NCBI GenBank assembly: GCA_942492065.1
Contig: CALODV010000020.1
Location: 248,001 to 312,000, forward strand
Reading direction: 5' to 3'
Origin: G963665815 sp942492065
GTDB lineage: Bacteria > Cloacimonadota > Cloacimonadia > Cloacimonadales > JAIOQZ01
DNA: 64,000 bases
Below the pieces are notes generated by a model, which was given only the letters and a program-made list of their open reading frames with translations, had not been told where the DNA came from and did not search any database. Shown here piece after piece: positions 27,328 to 36,695 of this stretch; the stretch's first letter is position 1, and each line of letters begins with the position of its first letter. The translations under genes and the position numbers were made by a program.

Positions 27328-28074
27328 TTACATAATTAGTCCACCGTCGACATTGAGTGTCTGACCGGTGATATATGAAGCTTCGTCAGAAGCTAAAAAG
27401 AGACATAAATTAGCGACATCTTCCGGTTTTCCCATACGGGCAAGCGGAATTGCCTGAGCATAAGATTCTACTACTTTTTCGTCAAGAATCTTTGTCATTT
27501 CAGTTTCTATAAAACCGGGCGCAATTGAGTTAGCTCTGATATTTCTGGACGCAAGCTCTTTTGCTGTGGATTTGGTGAAAGCAATAATTCCACCTTTTGA
27601 AGCAGCATAGTTCGCCTGTCCTGCATTTCCCATAATCCCGATTACAGATGCAATATTGATTATTGAGCCTGTTCTTTTCTTCATCATAGGACGAATAACA
27701 TTCTGGGTACAAATGAAAGTCCCCTTCAGGTTTACATTCATTACTGCATCCCAGTCTGATTCCTTCATTTTCATAAGAAGTGTATCTTTAGTTATTCCTG
27801 CATTATTTACCAGAACATCAATTTTCCCATATTTCTTGAATATATTGGAGAATGCTTCTTTTACATTATCCGCATCAGTAACATTAACAACATATCCGTC
27901 TGCAGCAAAATTCATTTCTTTGAGTTTTGCAACTGCTTCGTTAACTGCATCTTCCTGAAGATCGATAATTATTGTCTGAGCTCCTGCAGCTGCAAAACGC
28001 TCAGCAATAGAAAAACCTATTCCTCTGGCGGATCCTGTAACGATTACCACTTTATCTTTTATACTTGCTATCAT
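27328..28074 (-). CDS. fabG: 3-oxoacyl-ACP reductase
   Basis: A 248-residue short-chain dehydrogenase that reduces 3-oxoacyl-ACP with NADPH. The cofactor loop TGSARGIG (13-20), the NNAG motif (90-93) and the catalytic Ser143, Tyr156 and Lys160 (NYAASK) are all present, and the sequence ends GQTLNVDGGLIM as in FabG. Its ATG overlaps the fabD stop by 4 bp. Confidence 0.96.
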   Translation of the reverse strand: MIASIKDKVVIVTGSARGIGFSIAERFAAAGAQTIIIDLQEDAVNEAVAKLKEMNFAADGYVVNVTDADNVKEAFSNIFKKYGKIDVLVNNAGITKDTLLMKMKESDWDAVMNVNLKGTFICTQNVIRPMMKKRTGSIINIASVIGIMGNAGQANYAASKGGIIAFTKSTAKELASRNIRANSIAPGFIETEMTKILDEKVVESYAQAIPLARMGKPEDVANLCLFLASDEASYITGQTLNVDGGLIM

Positions 28075-29021
28075 GATTCTATAACCTCAATTGCTTTGTC
28101 AACATCTTCAGGTTTATCTATACTGATAACCTTAGCTTTTCGGTTGATTTTTCTCATCATACCGGCCAGCACTTTCTGCGGACCAAATTCTATGAACAGT
28201 TCAACTCCATTGTCAATCAATAAATTCATGGAATCTACCCAAAGAACTGATGAGGTCACTTGTTCTGCAAGGTTTTTCTTAATCTTTTCTGTCTCTACAG
28301 CAGGCTGTGCATCAACATTTGATACAACAGGAATGTCTGTAGTGTTGAAAGTGATACCTGAAATTTCTTCTGTAAGCCATTCAGCAGCCTTTGCAATCAT
28401 AGGTGAATGGAAAGGTCCTCCAACCTGAAGCTCAACAATACGTTTTGCTTTCTGCTCTTCAGCAAGCGCCATTGCTTTGTCCACTCCGGCTCTTGAACCT
28501 GAGATAACAGTCTGTACCGGTGTGTTATAGTTAGCAGCTACAACGATTCCTGCCTTAGAAGCTTCATCACAGATAGTTTTTACTGCATCCGGAGATAATC
28601 CAAGAATAGCAGCCATTGCAAATGGAGATCCATCGTTTGCCTTGATCATGAACTCTCCACGTTTGTGAACAAGATGAAGAGCATCTTCCCAGTTAAGCAC
28701 ACCATTGGCGACCAGTGCAGAAAATTCTCCAAGTGAATGCCCGGCAACAAAATCAGGAGTAATATCCAGTTTCTCCTGCAGTGCTTTCATTGCTGCAATA
28801 CTGTGAAAAAGAATTGCCGGTTGTGTATATTTGGTTTCTTTTAATGATTCTTCCGGTCCCTCAAGCATAATGCTTTTGAGATTAGTTGCATGCTTTTCAT
28901 CGAACTTGTTCAGTTCTGCAGCATAACCGGAATCTCTATTAATATATTCCTGAGCCATTCCAACATATTGTGCTCCCTGACCAGGAAAAAGAAAAGCTAC
29001 TTTTTTACCTTTATATGCCAT
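28071..29021 (-). CDS. fabD: Malonyl-CoA:ACP transacylase
   Basis: A 316-residue enzyme that loads malonate on ACP. The start at 29021 (MAYKGKKVAFLFPGQGAQ) is preferred because AAGGAG lies 6 nt upstream, whereas the Met two codons earlier abuts that site and the earliest Met lies inside fabH. Catalytic Ser96 in GHSLGEF and His205 in GGPFHSPM are present. It follows fabH by 10 bp and overlaps fabG by 4 bp. Confidence 0.96.
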   Translation of the reverse strand: MAYKGKKVAFLFPGQGAQYVGMAQEYINRDSGYAAELNKFDEKHATNLKSIMLEGPEESLKETKYTQPAILFHSIAAMKALQEKLDITPDFVAGHSLGEFSALVANGVLNWEDALHLVHKRGEFMIKANDGSPFAMAAILGLSPDAVKTICDEASKAGIVVAANYNTPVQTVISGSRAGVDKAMALAEEQKAKRIVELQVGGPFHSPMIAKAAEWLTEEISGITFNTTDIPVVSNVDAQPAVETEKIKKNLAEQVTSSVLWVDSMNLLIDNGVELFIEFGPQKVLAGMMRKINRKAKVISIDKPEDVDKAIEVIES

Positions 29022-29031
29022 TTTCATCTCC

Positions 29032-30030
29032 TTAATAGCGGAATAAGAGTGCGCCGGATGTAAGACCTGCACCAAATGCAGTCATCAACACAACATCTCC
29101 TCTCCTGATATTTTTCAATTTTACAGCTTCGTCAAGAGCGATTGGAACAGTCGCAGCGGAAGTATTAGCGTATTTTTCGATATTAACAATTACTTTCTTG
29201 TTCTGAATCTTAAGTTTCTTTCCAAGAGCCTGAATAATTCTCAGATTAGCCTGATGCGGTATAAGCCAGTCTATTGACTCTACATCCATCTTGTTTCTTT
29301 TCAGAACAACATCACAAAGATGGTACATTGATTTTACTGCAAGTTTGAAAATCTTATTACCTTCCATGTGTACTGTATGAAGATTCTGTTGAACAGTTTC
29401 TTGTGAAGCAGGCATTTTTGAACCACCTGCAGGTTGAATCAACAGTTCACCAAAGTTTCCATCTGCAGACACTTCGGAATCGATAACTTTTGCAATATCA
29501 ATGTTTTCTGCTCTGCTGAAAACTGCTGCTCCGGCACCATCGCCGAATAAAACACATGTTCCACGATCATTCCAGTTGAGAATCCTTGTGAGCGTTTCAG
29601 CACCAATAACAAGTATGTGTTTCTTTGTACCATTTTCAATAAATTGCTGAGCAATGTTAGCTCCGTATATAAAACCTGTACAACCTGCGGAAACATCAAA
29701 AGCAGTTGCAGTGTTTTTAATACCAAGTTTTTTCTGAACAAGACAGGCTGTTGATGGAAAAGCATGATCTCCGGTCACAGTACAAACAATGACCATCTCA
29801 ATATCTTTTGCTCGTAAGCCTGCAGACTCAATAGCGTTTTGGCCGGCTTTAGCAGCCAGATCTGAAGTTGTTTCTCCATCGGCAGCAACTCTACGTTCCT
29901 GCATCCCGGTTCTGGTCCTGATCCATTCATCGTTTGTATCTACAATACGTTCAAGATCATGGTTATTTAGTACTTTCTTAGGTAAATATCTTCCTGTGCC
30001 GCTTATTTTTGCGAAATATTTCTGAACCAT
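29032..30030 (-). CDS. fabH: 3-oxoacyl-ACP synthase III
   Basis: A 332-residue initiating condensing enzyme that joins acetyl-CoA (or a branched starter) to malonyl-ACP. The triad Cys117 (VSAGCTGF), His259 (PHQANLR) and Asn289 (YANTSAAT) is intact. The start at 30030 (MVQKYFAKISGTG) has GGAGGAGTT directly upstream; a Met five codons earlier has none. It follows plsX by 36 bp. Confidence 0.96.
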   Translation of the reverse strand: MVQKYFAKISGTGRYLPKKVLNNHDLERIVDTNDEWIRTRTGMQERRVAADGETTSDLAAKAGQNAIESAGLRAKDIEMVIVCTVTGDHAFPSTACLVQKKLGIKNTATAFDVSAGCTGFIYGANIAQQFIENGTKKHILVIGAETLTRILNWNDRGTCVLFGDGAGAAVFSRAENIDIAKVIDSEVSADGNFGELLIQPAGGSKMPASQETVQQNLHTVHMEGNKIFKLAVKSMYHLCDVVLKRNKMDVESIDWLIPHQANLRIIQALGKKLKIQNKKVIVNIEKYANTSAATVPIALDEAVKLKNIRRGDVVLMTAFGAGLTSGALLFRY

Positions 30031-30066
30031 AACTCCTCCGAGCATGAAGGATCATTCTTTACATTA

Positions 30067-31062
30067 TCACTCAACTTTAAACGATTCGACAGCGTGTTCT
30101 ATAAAACCTGATTCAGCTATTTTGGAACCAAATTTGATAGCATTCATTATTGCTGTGGAGTTTGAACTGCCATGAGCAATAATGGTATTACCATTCAAAC
30201 CGAACAATAAAGCTCCGCCGTATTCTGAATGATCCAATTTTGTCTTTAAATATTTAAATGCAGGCATTGCCAGAAACGCACCGATTTTTGCCAGCCAATC
30301 TTTCTGAATCTGCTCTTTAAGCATCTTCATGATCATCATAGCAACACCTTCTACGGTTTTCAGCATAACATTTCCGACAAATCCATCGCAGACAACTACA
30401 TCAACGTTTCCATCCAGCAGTTGTTTACCTTCAATATTTCCGACAAAGTTAATGTCATTTCTTTCCTGCAGCAATGAATATGTCTTTCTAGCAAGATCAT
30501 TTCCTTTACTGCTTTCTTCTCCAATGTTTAATAAGGCAACTTCAGGATCTTCTCTATTATAAAAAAACTGGGAATACACTCTACCCAGTATAGCAAATTG
30601 AACTAAATGCTCCGGTGTACAATCCACATTAGCACCTACATCAAGGAACAATGTCGGTCTGTTTAACGTAGGAAGCACCATGGCAATGGCAGGTCTTAAT
30701 ACATTCTTAATCCTCCCGTAGGTGAATAAAGACGAAGCCATAGCAGCACCGGTATTTCCGGCACTGACCATGAAGTCAGCAAGACCTTCTTTGTGCAGAC
30801 GAGATGCAGTCACCAGAGACGATTCCTTCTTCTTCTTAACTGAAGTTGAGGCCTTGTCTTCCATAGAGATAACATCCGGAGCGTGTACAATTTCTATCCT
30901 GTCAGCTGGATAATCAAACTTTTCAAGTTCTTTCTCCAGTACTTCTCTTTTGCCAACAAGCAGAACTTTCTCACAGATATTTTCTTTTATGGCCTGAACA
31001 GCTCCCTCAACTTCAGGTAAGGGAGCATTATCACTGCCAAATGCATCTACAGCTGCTATCAT
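30067..31062 (-). CDS. plsX: Phosphate acyltransferase
   Basis: A 331-residue enzyme that converts acyl-ACP to acyl-phosphate for phosphatidate synthesis with PlsY. The N-terminus MIAAVDAFGSDNAP is a variant of the usual DxMGGD start (FGSD for MGGD). The central VSAGNTGAAMASSLF and VVCDGFVGNVMLKTVEG are family hallmarks. Its ATG overlaps the rpmF stop by 1 nt (TAATG). The rpmF-plsX-fabH order is conserved in many bacteria. Confidence 0.95.
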   Translation of the reverse strand: MIAAVDAFGSDNAPLPEVEGAVQAIKENICEKVLLVGKREVLEKELEKFDYPADRIEIVHAPDVISMEDKASTSVKKKKESSLVTASRLHKEGLADFMVSAGNTGAAMASSLFTYGRIKNVLRPAIAMVLPTLNRPTLFLDVGANVDCTPEHLVQFAILGRVYSQFFYNREDPEVALLNIGEESSKGNDLARKTYSLLQERNDINFVGNIEGKQLLDGNVDVVVCDGFVGNVMLKTVEGVAMMIMKMLKEQIQKDWLAKIGAFLAMPAFKYLKTKLDHSEYGGALLFGLNGNTIIAHGSSNSTAIMNAIKFGSKIAESGFIEHAVESFKVE

Positions 31063-31244
31063 TACTGAGCTTTCACTTCTACTATTTTACGACCTTTATA
31101 AAAACCACATTTGTCACAAACTTGATGTGGTCTAGCTGGTTCACCGCAATTTGAACAGGTATTCCATGTAGGCATCTCTGCTTTAAAATGCGTTCTTCTC
31201 TTATCTCTTCTAGATTTAGAAGTTTTTCGTTTTGGTACAGCCAT
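31062..31244 (-). CDS. rpmF: 50S ribosomal protein L32
   Basis: A 60-residue ribosomal protein. It starts MAVPKRKTSKSRRDKRR and has a complete zinc ribbon with CSNC and CDKC pairs. AAAGGAG precedes the ATG. It heads the fatty-acid gene run, the usual position of rpmF beside plsX. Confidence 0.97.
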   Translation of the reverse strand: MAVPKRKTSKSRRDKRRTHFKAEMPTWNTCSNCGEPARPHQVCDKCGFYKGRKIVEVKAQ

Positions 31245-31370
31245 TTTTTCTCCTTTTCTATTTCAACAATCAATCAATTTCACATGATCGCTGACACCAT
31301 ATAACTTCATTCATTCCAATGAGTTAAATCACAAATATATTTTAAGATTTACAAAATTATTTTATCAGCC

Positions 31371-31385
31371 TTTCTTGTCAAGAAA
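31371..31385. promoter_or_regulatory. Perfect 15-bp palindrome upstream of the rpmF-fab run
   Basis: TTTCTTG-T-CAAGAAA is a perfect inverted repeat of 7-bp arms around one central base. It lies in the 154-bp gap between the phosphorylase gene and rpmF. On the minus strand it contains TTGACA (31381-31376), a possible -35 element, with a weak TAATTT at a 16-bp spacing. It may be an operator; chance cannot be excluded. Confidence 0.35.
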
Positions 31386-31398
31386 TTTGGAGACATGA

Positions 31399-32703
31399 TT
31401 AGTCCTTCTTAGTACGTATAATTCTGTCCCGCTTCGGCTTTACGCTTTCAGATATGGCATAGGATCCTGCAATTCTGTCGGCAACAGCTTCACCTTTCTC
31501 TTTGTCATCACAAAAAACAAAGCCCATGCTTTCCCCGGATTTCACTTCGTCACCGATCCTGTAAAACAACTCTGCTCCTGAACCGTAATTAAGTACAGAA
31601 TCCACTTTTTTTCTTCCGGCATCAATATCAATCAAAGCATAACCAATAGACTGACTATCTATTACTGAAATAAAACCGTCCGTTCTACTCACTATAGGCA
31701 CTTTATACTTACTGAACGGAAGCAGATCTGTATTATTACACACTTCAGGATTTCCTCCCTGCAATTCTATCCATTTCGCAAAGACTTCAAGTGCACGACC
31801 CGAGCTTATAGCTTTTTCTACAGCCTCCGAGGCTTCAGCTTCATTCTTGCAGCATTTCGATAAAATGAGCATTTCCATAGCCAGCTTTTTAGTTATGATA
31901 TGCAGATCGGGATTATCTTCTCCACTAAGGTAATCAATGCTCTCTTTTATTTCCAGAGCATTTCCCACATACTTACCGATTGGAGAATTCATATCTGTGA
32001 AAACAACTGTGACTGCCTGTCCGAATTTTCTGCCTGTTTCAGCCAGAAGAATCGCCAGACGTTCTGCCATCTCCATATTTTTCAGGAATGCTCCGGTCCC
32101 GACTTTAAGATCAATTACAAGATTCTGAGCTCCTTCAGCAATTTTCTTACTCATTATACTTGCAGTGATAAGAGGAAGACTTTCAACTGTTGCGGTAACG
32201 TCCCTTAAGCCATATATCAATCTGTCAGCAGGAACTAGTTTTTCTGACTGACTGATGATACTGAAACCAACCTTATCTATGATCTTCCTGAAATCTGATT
32301 CCGAAAAATCCGTTCTTAATCCAGGAATTGATTCAAGTTTATCCAATGTTCCACCGGTATGCCCTAATCCTCTTCCTGAGATCATTGGGATTTTCGCACC
32401 ACAGGCAGCCGCAATGGGAGCAAGCGGTATTGTTATTTTATCTCCGACTCCACCGGTCGAATGTTTATCAACCGTATTCCAGTCAGCAGGAAAATCAATT
32501 CTATCACCGGAATTAATGTAAACCCCGGTCAGAGCCTGTATTTCTTCTACCTCCATATCCTTAAAATAGATGGCCATCAACATTGATGACATCTGATAAT
32601 CAGGGATACTTCCATTTATATATCCTTCAACAAAATACTTCATTTCTTCAACGTTAAGGGCATTTCCCATACGCTTCTTAAGTATCAATTCAACAGGATT
32701 CAT
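31399..32703 (-). CDS. Thymidine/pyrimidine-nucleoside phosphorylase
   Basis: A 434-residue enzyme that phosphorolyses thymidine, uridine or deoxyuridine to base and (deoxy)ribose-1-phosphate. The family signature appears as ISGRGLGHTGGTLDKLESIPG (about 110-130), with the upstream phosphate-binding VDKHSTGGVGDK and the helical N-terminal domain starting MNPVELILKKRMG. The length fits the single-domain plus C-terminal-domain form (DeoA or Pdp). The two cannot be separated safely by eye, so no symbol is given. GAGGAGTTATT precedes the ATG. It is followed by the rpmF gap on the same strand. Confidence 0.93.
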   Translation of the reverse strand: MNPVELILKKRMGNALNVEEMKYFVEGYINGSIPDYQMSSMLMAIYFKDMEVEEIQALTGVYINSGDRIDFPADWNTVDKHSTGGVGDKITIPLAPIAAACGAKIPMISGRGLGHTGGTLDKLESIPGLRTDFSESDFRKIIDKVGFSIISQSEKLVPADRLIYGLRDVTATVESLPLITASIMSKKIAEGAQNLVIDLKVGTGAFLKNMEMAERLAILLAETGRKFGQAVTVVFTDMNSPIGKYVGNALEIKESIDYLSGEDNPDLHIITKKLAMEMLILSKCCKNEAEASEAVEKAISSGRALEVFAKWIELQGGNPEVCNNTDLLPFSKYKVPIVSRTDGFISVIDSQSIGYALIDIDAGRKKVDSVLNYGSGAELFYRIGDEVKSGESMGFVFCDDKEKGEAVADRIAGSYAISESVKPKRDRIIRTKKD

Positions 32704-32725
32704 AATAACTCCTCTTCTGCTTAAA

Positions 32726-32758
32726 TAAAAACAGGCTGACGTTTTACACCAGCCTGTT
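32726..32758 (-). terminator. Rho-independent terminator of the aminotransferase gene
   Basis: AACAGGCTG (32730-32738) pairs perfectly with CAGCCTGTT (32750-32758) around an 11-nt loop, and on the minus strand it is followed by TTTTTATTT. It lies between the aminotransferase and phosphorylase genes, so the latter needs readthrough or its own promoter. Confidence 0.75.
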
Positions 32759-32803
32759 GCTATATTAACTGTTTTTCAATTTACTAATCAAGTTATTTTT
32801 TTA

Positions 32804-34003
32804 CTAACCCATAAGTTTTTTGATTATTGCTGAAAGCCTTTTCACGCCTTCCTCAATCTGCTCCGCTGTTGGATATGAGAAATTGAGGCGGATTTCATTA
32901 TGCTTTTCATAACCAGTAGGATAGAATTTTGAACCGGGAATAAAACTAACTTTTTCATCTCTGGCTTTCTCGAACAACTCATCTCCACAAATGTTTTCAG
33001 GTAAGGTTACCCAAACAAACATTCCACCTTCAGGAGTTGTCCATTTAATTCCATCCGGCATGTATTTTTCAAGTGAGGACAGCATAGTTTCTCTGAGAGG
33101 TTTATAATATTCACAGATAGATGTAATATGACCCGGTAGAAGTTTCTCATTGATGAAGTTTGTGACGCATCTTTGAGAAACACAGTCAACACTTACGTTA
33201 ACCTTTTCCATCCAGGAACTCATTTTTTCTATAAGCTCCTTCGAGCCGACAGCATAAGCCATTCTCAATCCGGGACCGAGAATTTTGGAGAAAGATTTAA
33301 CTAATGTAACAATATCTGAACCGTCTTCTCTCGCAATCTCGAATATTGACTTAATATGTTCTCCCGTGTATCTGAGTTCAGCATATGGGCTGTCCTCGAG
33401 AATCTGAATATTGTTTTCTTTACATATCTCAAAGATTTCCTGTCTTCTGGTAAGATCCATTGTTTTACCGGTAGGGTTCTGGAATTCAGGAATTACATAG
33501 AGGAATTTGATGTTTTCCTTGTGCTCAGCTATAGCTCTTTTCAGTTCTTCAGGAGTAATACCTTTATCATCCATATCAAGCCCAACAATTTTAGCTCCCA
33601 TTGTTTCAAATGAAATTAATGAACCAAGAAAACTAGGAGCTTCAGCAAGAATTACATCACCTTCATCGATAAACACACTGGTATAAAGGAATATGGCATT
33701 GGTAGATCCAACAGTAATAAGCAGTTCATCATCACTGAGTTCTGCATTTACCAAGGTCTTTAAAGCCTGTTTCAATTGTGTGTCACCCTGAGATGCTCCA
33801 TACTGCAGTACATCATCTCCGTCTTCCATAACTGTTTTTCTGTACATGTCTGCGATTAATGTTTTATTAAATGTTTTTGGGGATGGAAAACCACCTGCTA
33901 AAGATATCAACCCTGGAATATTCTTGGTTGAAGCAACTAAAGCTCTTATCATAGATGATTTCATCTTTAAGGTTTTTTCGGAATAATTTGCTTTAATATC
34001 CAT
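32804..34003 (-). CDS. PLP-dependent aminotransferase, class I/II
   Basis: A 399-residue fold-type I aminotransferase resembling the 2-aminoadipate (LysN-like)/MocR-related group. Visible family features are ISLAGGFPSPKTF near the N-terminus, LQYGASQGD, NPTGKTMD, EDSPYAELRY and the Schiff-base lysine in LVKSFSKILGPGLRMAY, with the substrate-binding Arg near the end (IRLNFSYPT). The ATG at 34003 is preferred over a TTG one codon earlier, with GAGG 6 nt before it. A TATAAT lies on the minus strand at 34026-34021. The substrate is probably an aromatic, branched-chain or aminoadipate-type amino acid. Confidence 0.9.
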   Translation of the reverse strand: MDIKANYSEKTLKMKSSMIRALVASTKNIPGLISLAGGFPSPKTFNKTLIADMYRKTVMEDGDDVLQYGASQGDTQLKQALKTLVNAELSDDELLITVGSTNAIFLYTSVFIDEGDVILAEAPSFLGSLISFETMGAKIVGLDMDDKGITPEELKRAIAEHKENIKFLYVIPEFQNPTGKTMDLTRRQEIFEICKENNIQILEDSPYAELRYTGEHIKSIFEIAREDGSDIVTLVKSFSKILGPGLRMAYAVGSKELIEKMSSWMEKVNVSVDCVSQRCVTNFINEKLLPGHITSICEYYKPLRETMLSSLEKYMPDGIKWTTPEGGMFVWVTLPENICGDELFEKARDEKVSFIPGSKFYPTGYEKHNEIRLNFSYPTAEQIEEGVKRLSAIIKKLMG

Positions 34004-34141
34004 CAATATCCTCTTTATGTATTATATTGTTTTGACAAAATTTAGAGAATATCCATTTTGAGTCAATGAAAGTTTCTAATTGATTGCTTTACAGGCTTAA
34101 AAGTACTGCCTGCAAAGCTTTCAAATACTAAGGAGTTTTTT

Positions 34142-35722
34142 ATGGAATACATCCTTTTTAATGCAAAAGTAATGACTATGAACAGGGAGATGAACATACA
34201 CGATTCAATTCTCATATCAAATGATAAAATCATCTGCTCCGGTTCGTATGAAAATTGCCTTTCGAGTGCAGAAGATAAGAGCAGTCTGGTTAAATTTGAT
34301 CTGAATGGAAAATTAGTTCTACCCGGACTAATTGATACACACACACATTTCTATCAACTGGCTAAGCTGCAATATGAAGTTAATCTATCAGGTTGCTATA
34401 GCCTGAAAGATACGGTGAACTATCTCAGGAAATATCGCAAAAACATGAATCCTCAGATTGAGTGGATTAACGGAAGCGGATGGAACACAAATCTTGATAA
34501 AACCAGATGGAACAGATATACTCTGGACGAAATATTTCCGGATATTCCTGTCAGCATTAAAAGCTGGGATTTACATACAAAGATATGCAATTCTGAAGCC
34601 CTGAACAGAGCAGGAATCAACGAGGACTTTGAATATAAGGGTAAAGGTAAAATTGGAAGATTCTACGATGGCACACCTGACGGTTTCCTTTATGAGGAAG
34701 CCTGGGATCTGATCAATGATGTTATGATCCCTCTACCTGAGAAACTAATGAAGAAAGCGATAAAGTCTACGATACATGAATGCTGGAAGCTGGGACTAAC
34801 CGGTGTTCATTTTATGGAAGGTGAAACACAGGCTGAGCTTCTCAGAAAAATTTCTGATAGCGGAACTCAGTTCCGTTTCTTCTGGCATTTCCCGGAATCC
34901 TGTCTTAATGACTTTATTGATCAGGGAATAGAATCATACACCGGAACTGATATGTACAAGATATGCGGACTTAAACTATACGCAGATGGTTCGGTAGGTT
35001 CCCGCTCAGCATATATGAGTAATCCGTATTCCGATGGCTCATACGGTTTTCTTACATGGAATGAAGAAAAACTCAAAGCCATAATCCTGAAAGCTGCTAA
35101 TTATGGAATATCATCGACTGTACATGCAATTGGTGATAAATGTAATACAATCGTAATCAAGGCATTAACTGAAGCTATGGATAAAACTGAATTGAATAAG
35201 CTGTTCAGAGTTGAACACGCACAATTTATACAGACCTCAGACATTAATAAGCTTTCAGACTATAACATTTACACTGCTATGCAGCCTATACATATGAAAT
35301 ACGATATTACTAATATACATAAATTTCTGCCATCATCCGAGTCACTTGCATACAGGATCAGAGATATTGTAGAATCAGGTATCAAGGTTGGTTTTGGTTC
35401 GGACACTCCCGTAGCAGAGATCAACCCGTTCCACTGTATATACTCAGCTATCAGCAGAAAAGCAGGGAACAGACCCGATGAACAGACTTGGTTTCCTGAT
35501 CAGGTTATAACCCCGATAGAAGCACTTAAAGCCTTTACGATAGATGCAGCTTATGGATCAATGTCTTCTGAAACCTTAGGCTCGCTCGAACCGGGTAAAT
35601 ATGCCGATCTGATCGTAATTGATGACTTTGAGGATAAACCCGATGAGTTCTGGCTTGACGTGAAATCACAATTGACAATGGTGAATGGAAAGATTGTATA
35701 TAATGAATTGAGTAAGGAATAA
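34142..35722 (+). CDS. Amidohydrolase family 3 (YtcJ-like) metal-dependent hydrolase
   Basis: A 526-residue cytoplasmic amidohydrolase. The metal-binding HxH is in GLIDTHTHFYQL (near residue 66). The lysine in LKLYADGSVGSRSAYM, the later histidines in STVHAIGDK and RVEHAQFI, and the aspartate in GFGSDTPVAEINPFH complete a likely binuclear site. A composite beta domain is built from both ends (MEYILFNAKVMTM... and LEPGKYADLIVIDDF). The substrate is unknown; relatives act on amides and N-acyl compounds. AAGGAG precedes the ATG. The following gene starts 2 bp later. Confidence 0.88.
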   Translation: MEYILFNAKVMTMNREMNIHDSILISNDKIICSGSYENCLSSAEDKSSLVKFDLNGKLVLPGLIDTHTHFYQLAKLQYEVNLSGCYSLKDTVNYLRKYRKNMNPQIEWINGSGWNTNLDKTRWNRYTLDEIFPDIPVSIKSWDLHTKICNSEALNRAGINEDFEYKGKGKIGRFYDGTPDGFLYEEAWDLINDVMIPLPEKLMKKAIKSTIHECWKLGLTGVHFMEGETQAELLRKISDSGTQFRFFWHFPESCLNDFIDQGIESYTGTDMYKICGLKLYADGSVGSRSAYMSNPYSDGSYGFLTWNEEKLKAIILKAANYGISSTVHAIGDKCNTIVIKALTEAMDKTELNKLFRVEHAQFIQTSDINKLSDYNIYTAMQPIHMKYDITNIHKFLPSSESLAYRIRDIVESGIKVGFGSDTPVAEINPFHCIYSAISRKAGNRPDEQTWFPDQVITPIEALKAFTIDAAYGSMSSETLGSLEPGKYADLIVIDDFEDKPDEFWLDVKSQLTMVNGKIVYNELSKE

Positions 35723-35724
35723 GG

Positions 35725-36186
35725 ATGATAAAACAAATAAGCGTAATAGGACAAAGCGGAATTATAGACGAAGATTTACAGAAAGCTGCCTTCAGAATTG
35801 GCGAGGCAATTGCAGAGAATAACAAAATACTGATCTGTGGCGGAAGAGATGGAGTAATGGAACAAGCATGCAGAGGAGTGCGTTCCGCAGATGGCACAGC
35901 TGTTGGAATCCTGATGAGCTACGACAAAGCTGATGCCAATGAATATGTGGATATTGTGCTGCCTACCGGATTGAATCAGGCAAGAAACACTTGTGTTGTC
36001 TCATCCGGTGATCTGGTCATAGCTATTGGAGGTTATTACGGTACACTCAGCGAAATTGCTCTGGCAAAGTCCATGGGTAAGCGAGTAATCGGCTATAAAA
36101 CCTGGTCTGGCAAGGGGTATATTTCAGAACTGGAAATAGAAAATAAATCAGTTGACGAAATATGCAGGATAATTGCAGAATGTTAG
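35725..36186 (+). CDS. LOG/TIGR00725-like Rossmann protein
   Basis: A 153-residue protein of the lysine-decarboxylase-like/molybdenum-carrier-like Rossmann group. The phosphate-binding segment ICGGRDGVMEQACRG and the later VIAIGGYYGTLSEIALAKSMGKRVIGY match the GG.GT.E pattern of that superfamily. LOG members cleave the base from cytokinin nucleotides, but the short TIGR00725 subgroup has no assigned reaction, so none is claimed. It is probably cotranscribed with the amidohydrolase gene (2-bp spacing). Confidence 0.78.
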   Translation: MIKQISVIGQSGIIDEDLQKAAFRIGEAIAENNKILICGGRDGVMEQACRGVRSADGTAVGILMSYDKADANEYVDIVLPTGLNQARNTCVVSSGDLVIAIGGYYGTLSEIALAKSMGKRVIGYKTWSGKGYISELEIENKSVDEICRIIAEC

Positions 36187-36277
36187 CATATTTCAGAAAT
36201 CGTTGTATTTTAACAATATATAACTTTTGGGATATTTTTTTACAAAAAAACATTGACATCAAAGTCGTGTTTTTCGA

Positions 36278-36291
36278 ATGTGTTCACCTGT
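36278..36291 (+). promoter_or_regulatory. ATGTGTTCAC motif upstream of secG
   Basis: ATGTGTTCACCTGT lies 22 bp before the secG start. The same 14 bases with one change occur at 40221-40234 upstream of the beta-helix gene. A TTGACA lies at 36253-36258 but has no convincing -10 partner. A shared regulator is possible; chance is not excluded. Confidence 0.25.
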
Positions 36292-36312
36292 AGATTAAAT
36301 ATGGAGATTTAA

Positions 36313-36678
36313 ATGATCATAGCATTATCAATATTGTTCGTTATAATATGTGTTGCAACTGTACTCATAATACTTTCGCAATCCAGCAAAGGTGCCGGAA
36401 TGGAAGGTTTACTTGGTGGTGCTGCATCTAACGTGTTTGGTTCACAAGGTGGATCAGACGTACTGAAGAAAGCGACAAAAGGTTTAGTAGCGGCATTCTT
36501 CATAGTCTCCCTTTTTATCGGTTGGTACATCAACGGATCATCAAGACAAACTAAGGCTTCAAGCCCGGTTCTTGATAAATACCGTCAAAAAATGATGAAC
36601 GAAAAACCGGCAGCTTCTCAGGAAGACCTTCAGGAAATTGAAGTCACTCCAACAGAAGCAAAAGATACTGATAAATAA
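36313..36678 (+). CDS. secG: Protein translocase subunit SecG
   Basis: A 121-residue small membrane subunit of the SecYEG channel. Two membrane helices (about 3-22 and 54-75) flank the conserved loop ILSQSSKGAGMEGLLGGAASNVFGSQGGSD. The C-terminal 45 residues are polar and acidic, longer than the minimal protein but common in SecG. The ATG is preceded by GGAG. A tRNA-Leu gene begins 17 bp after its stop. Confidence 0.95.
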   Translation: MIIALSILFVIICVATVLIILSQSSKGAGMEGLLGGAASNVFGSQGGSDVLKKATKGLVAAFFIVSLFIGWYINGSSRQTKASSPVLDKYRQKMMNEKPAASQEDLQEIEVTPTEAKDTDK

Positions 36679-36695
36679 AAAGTACATAAGTGATT

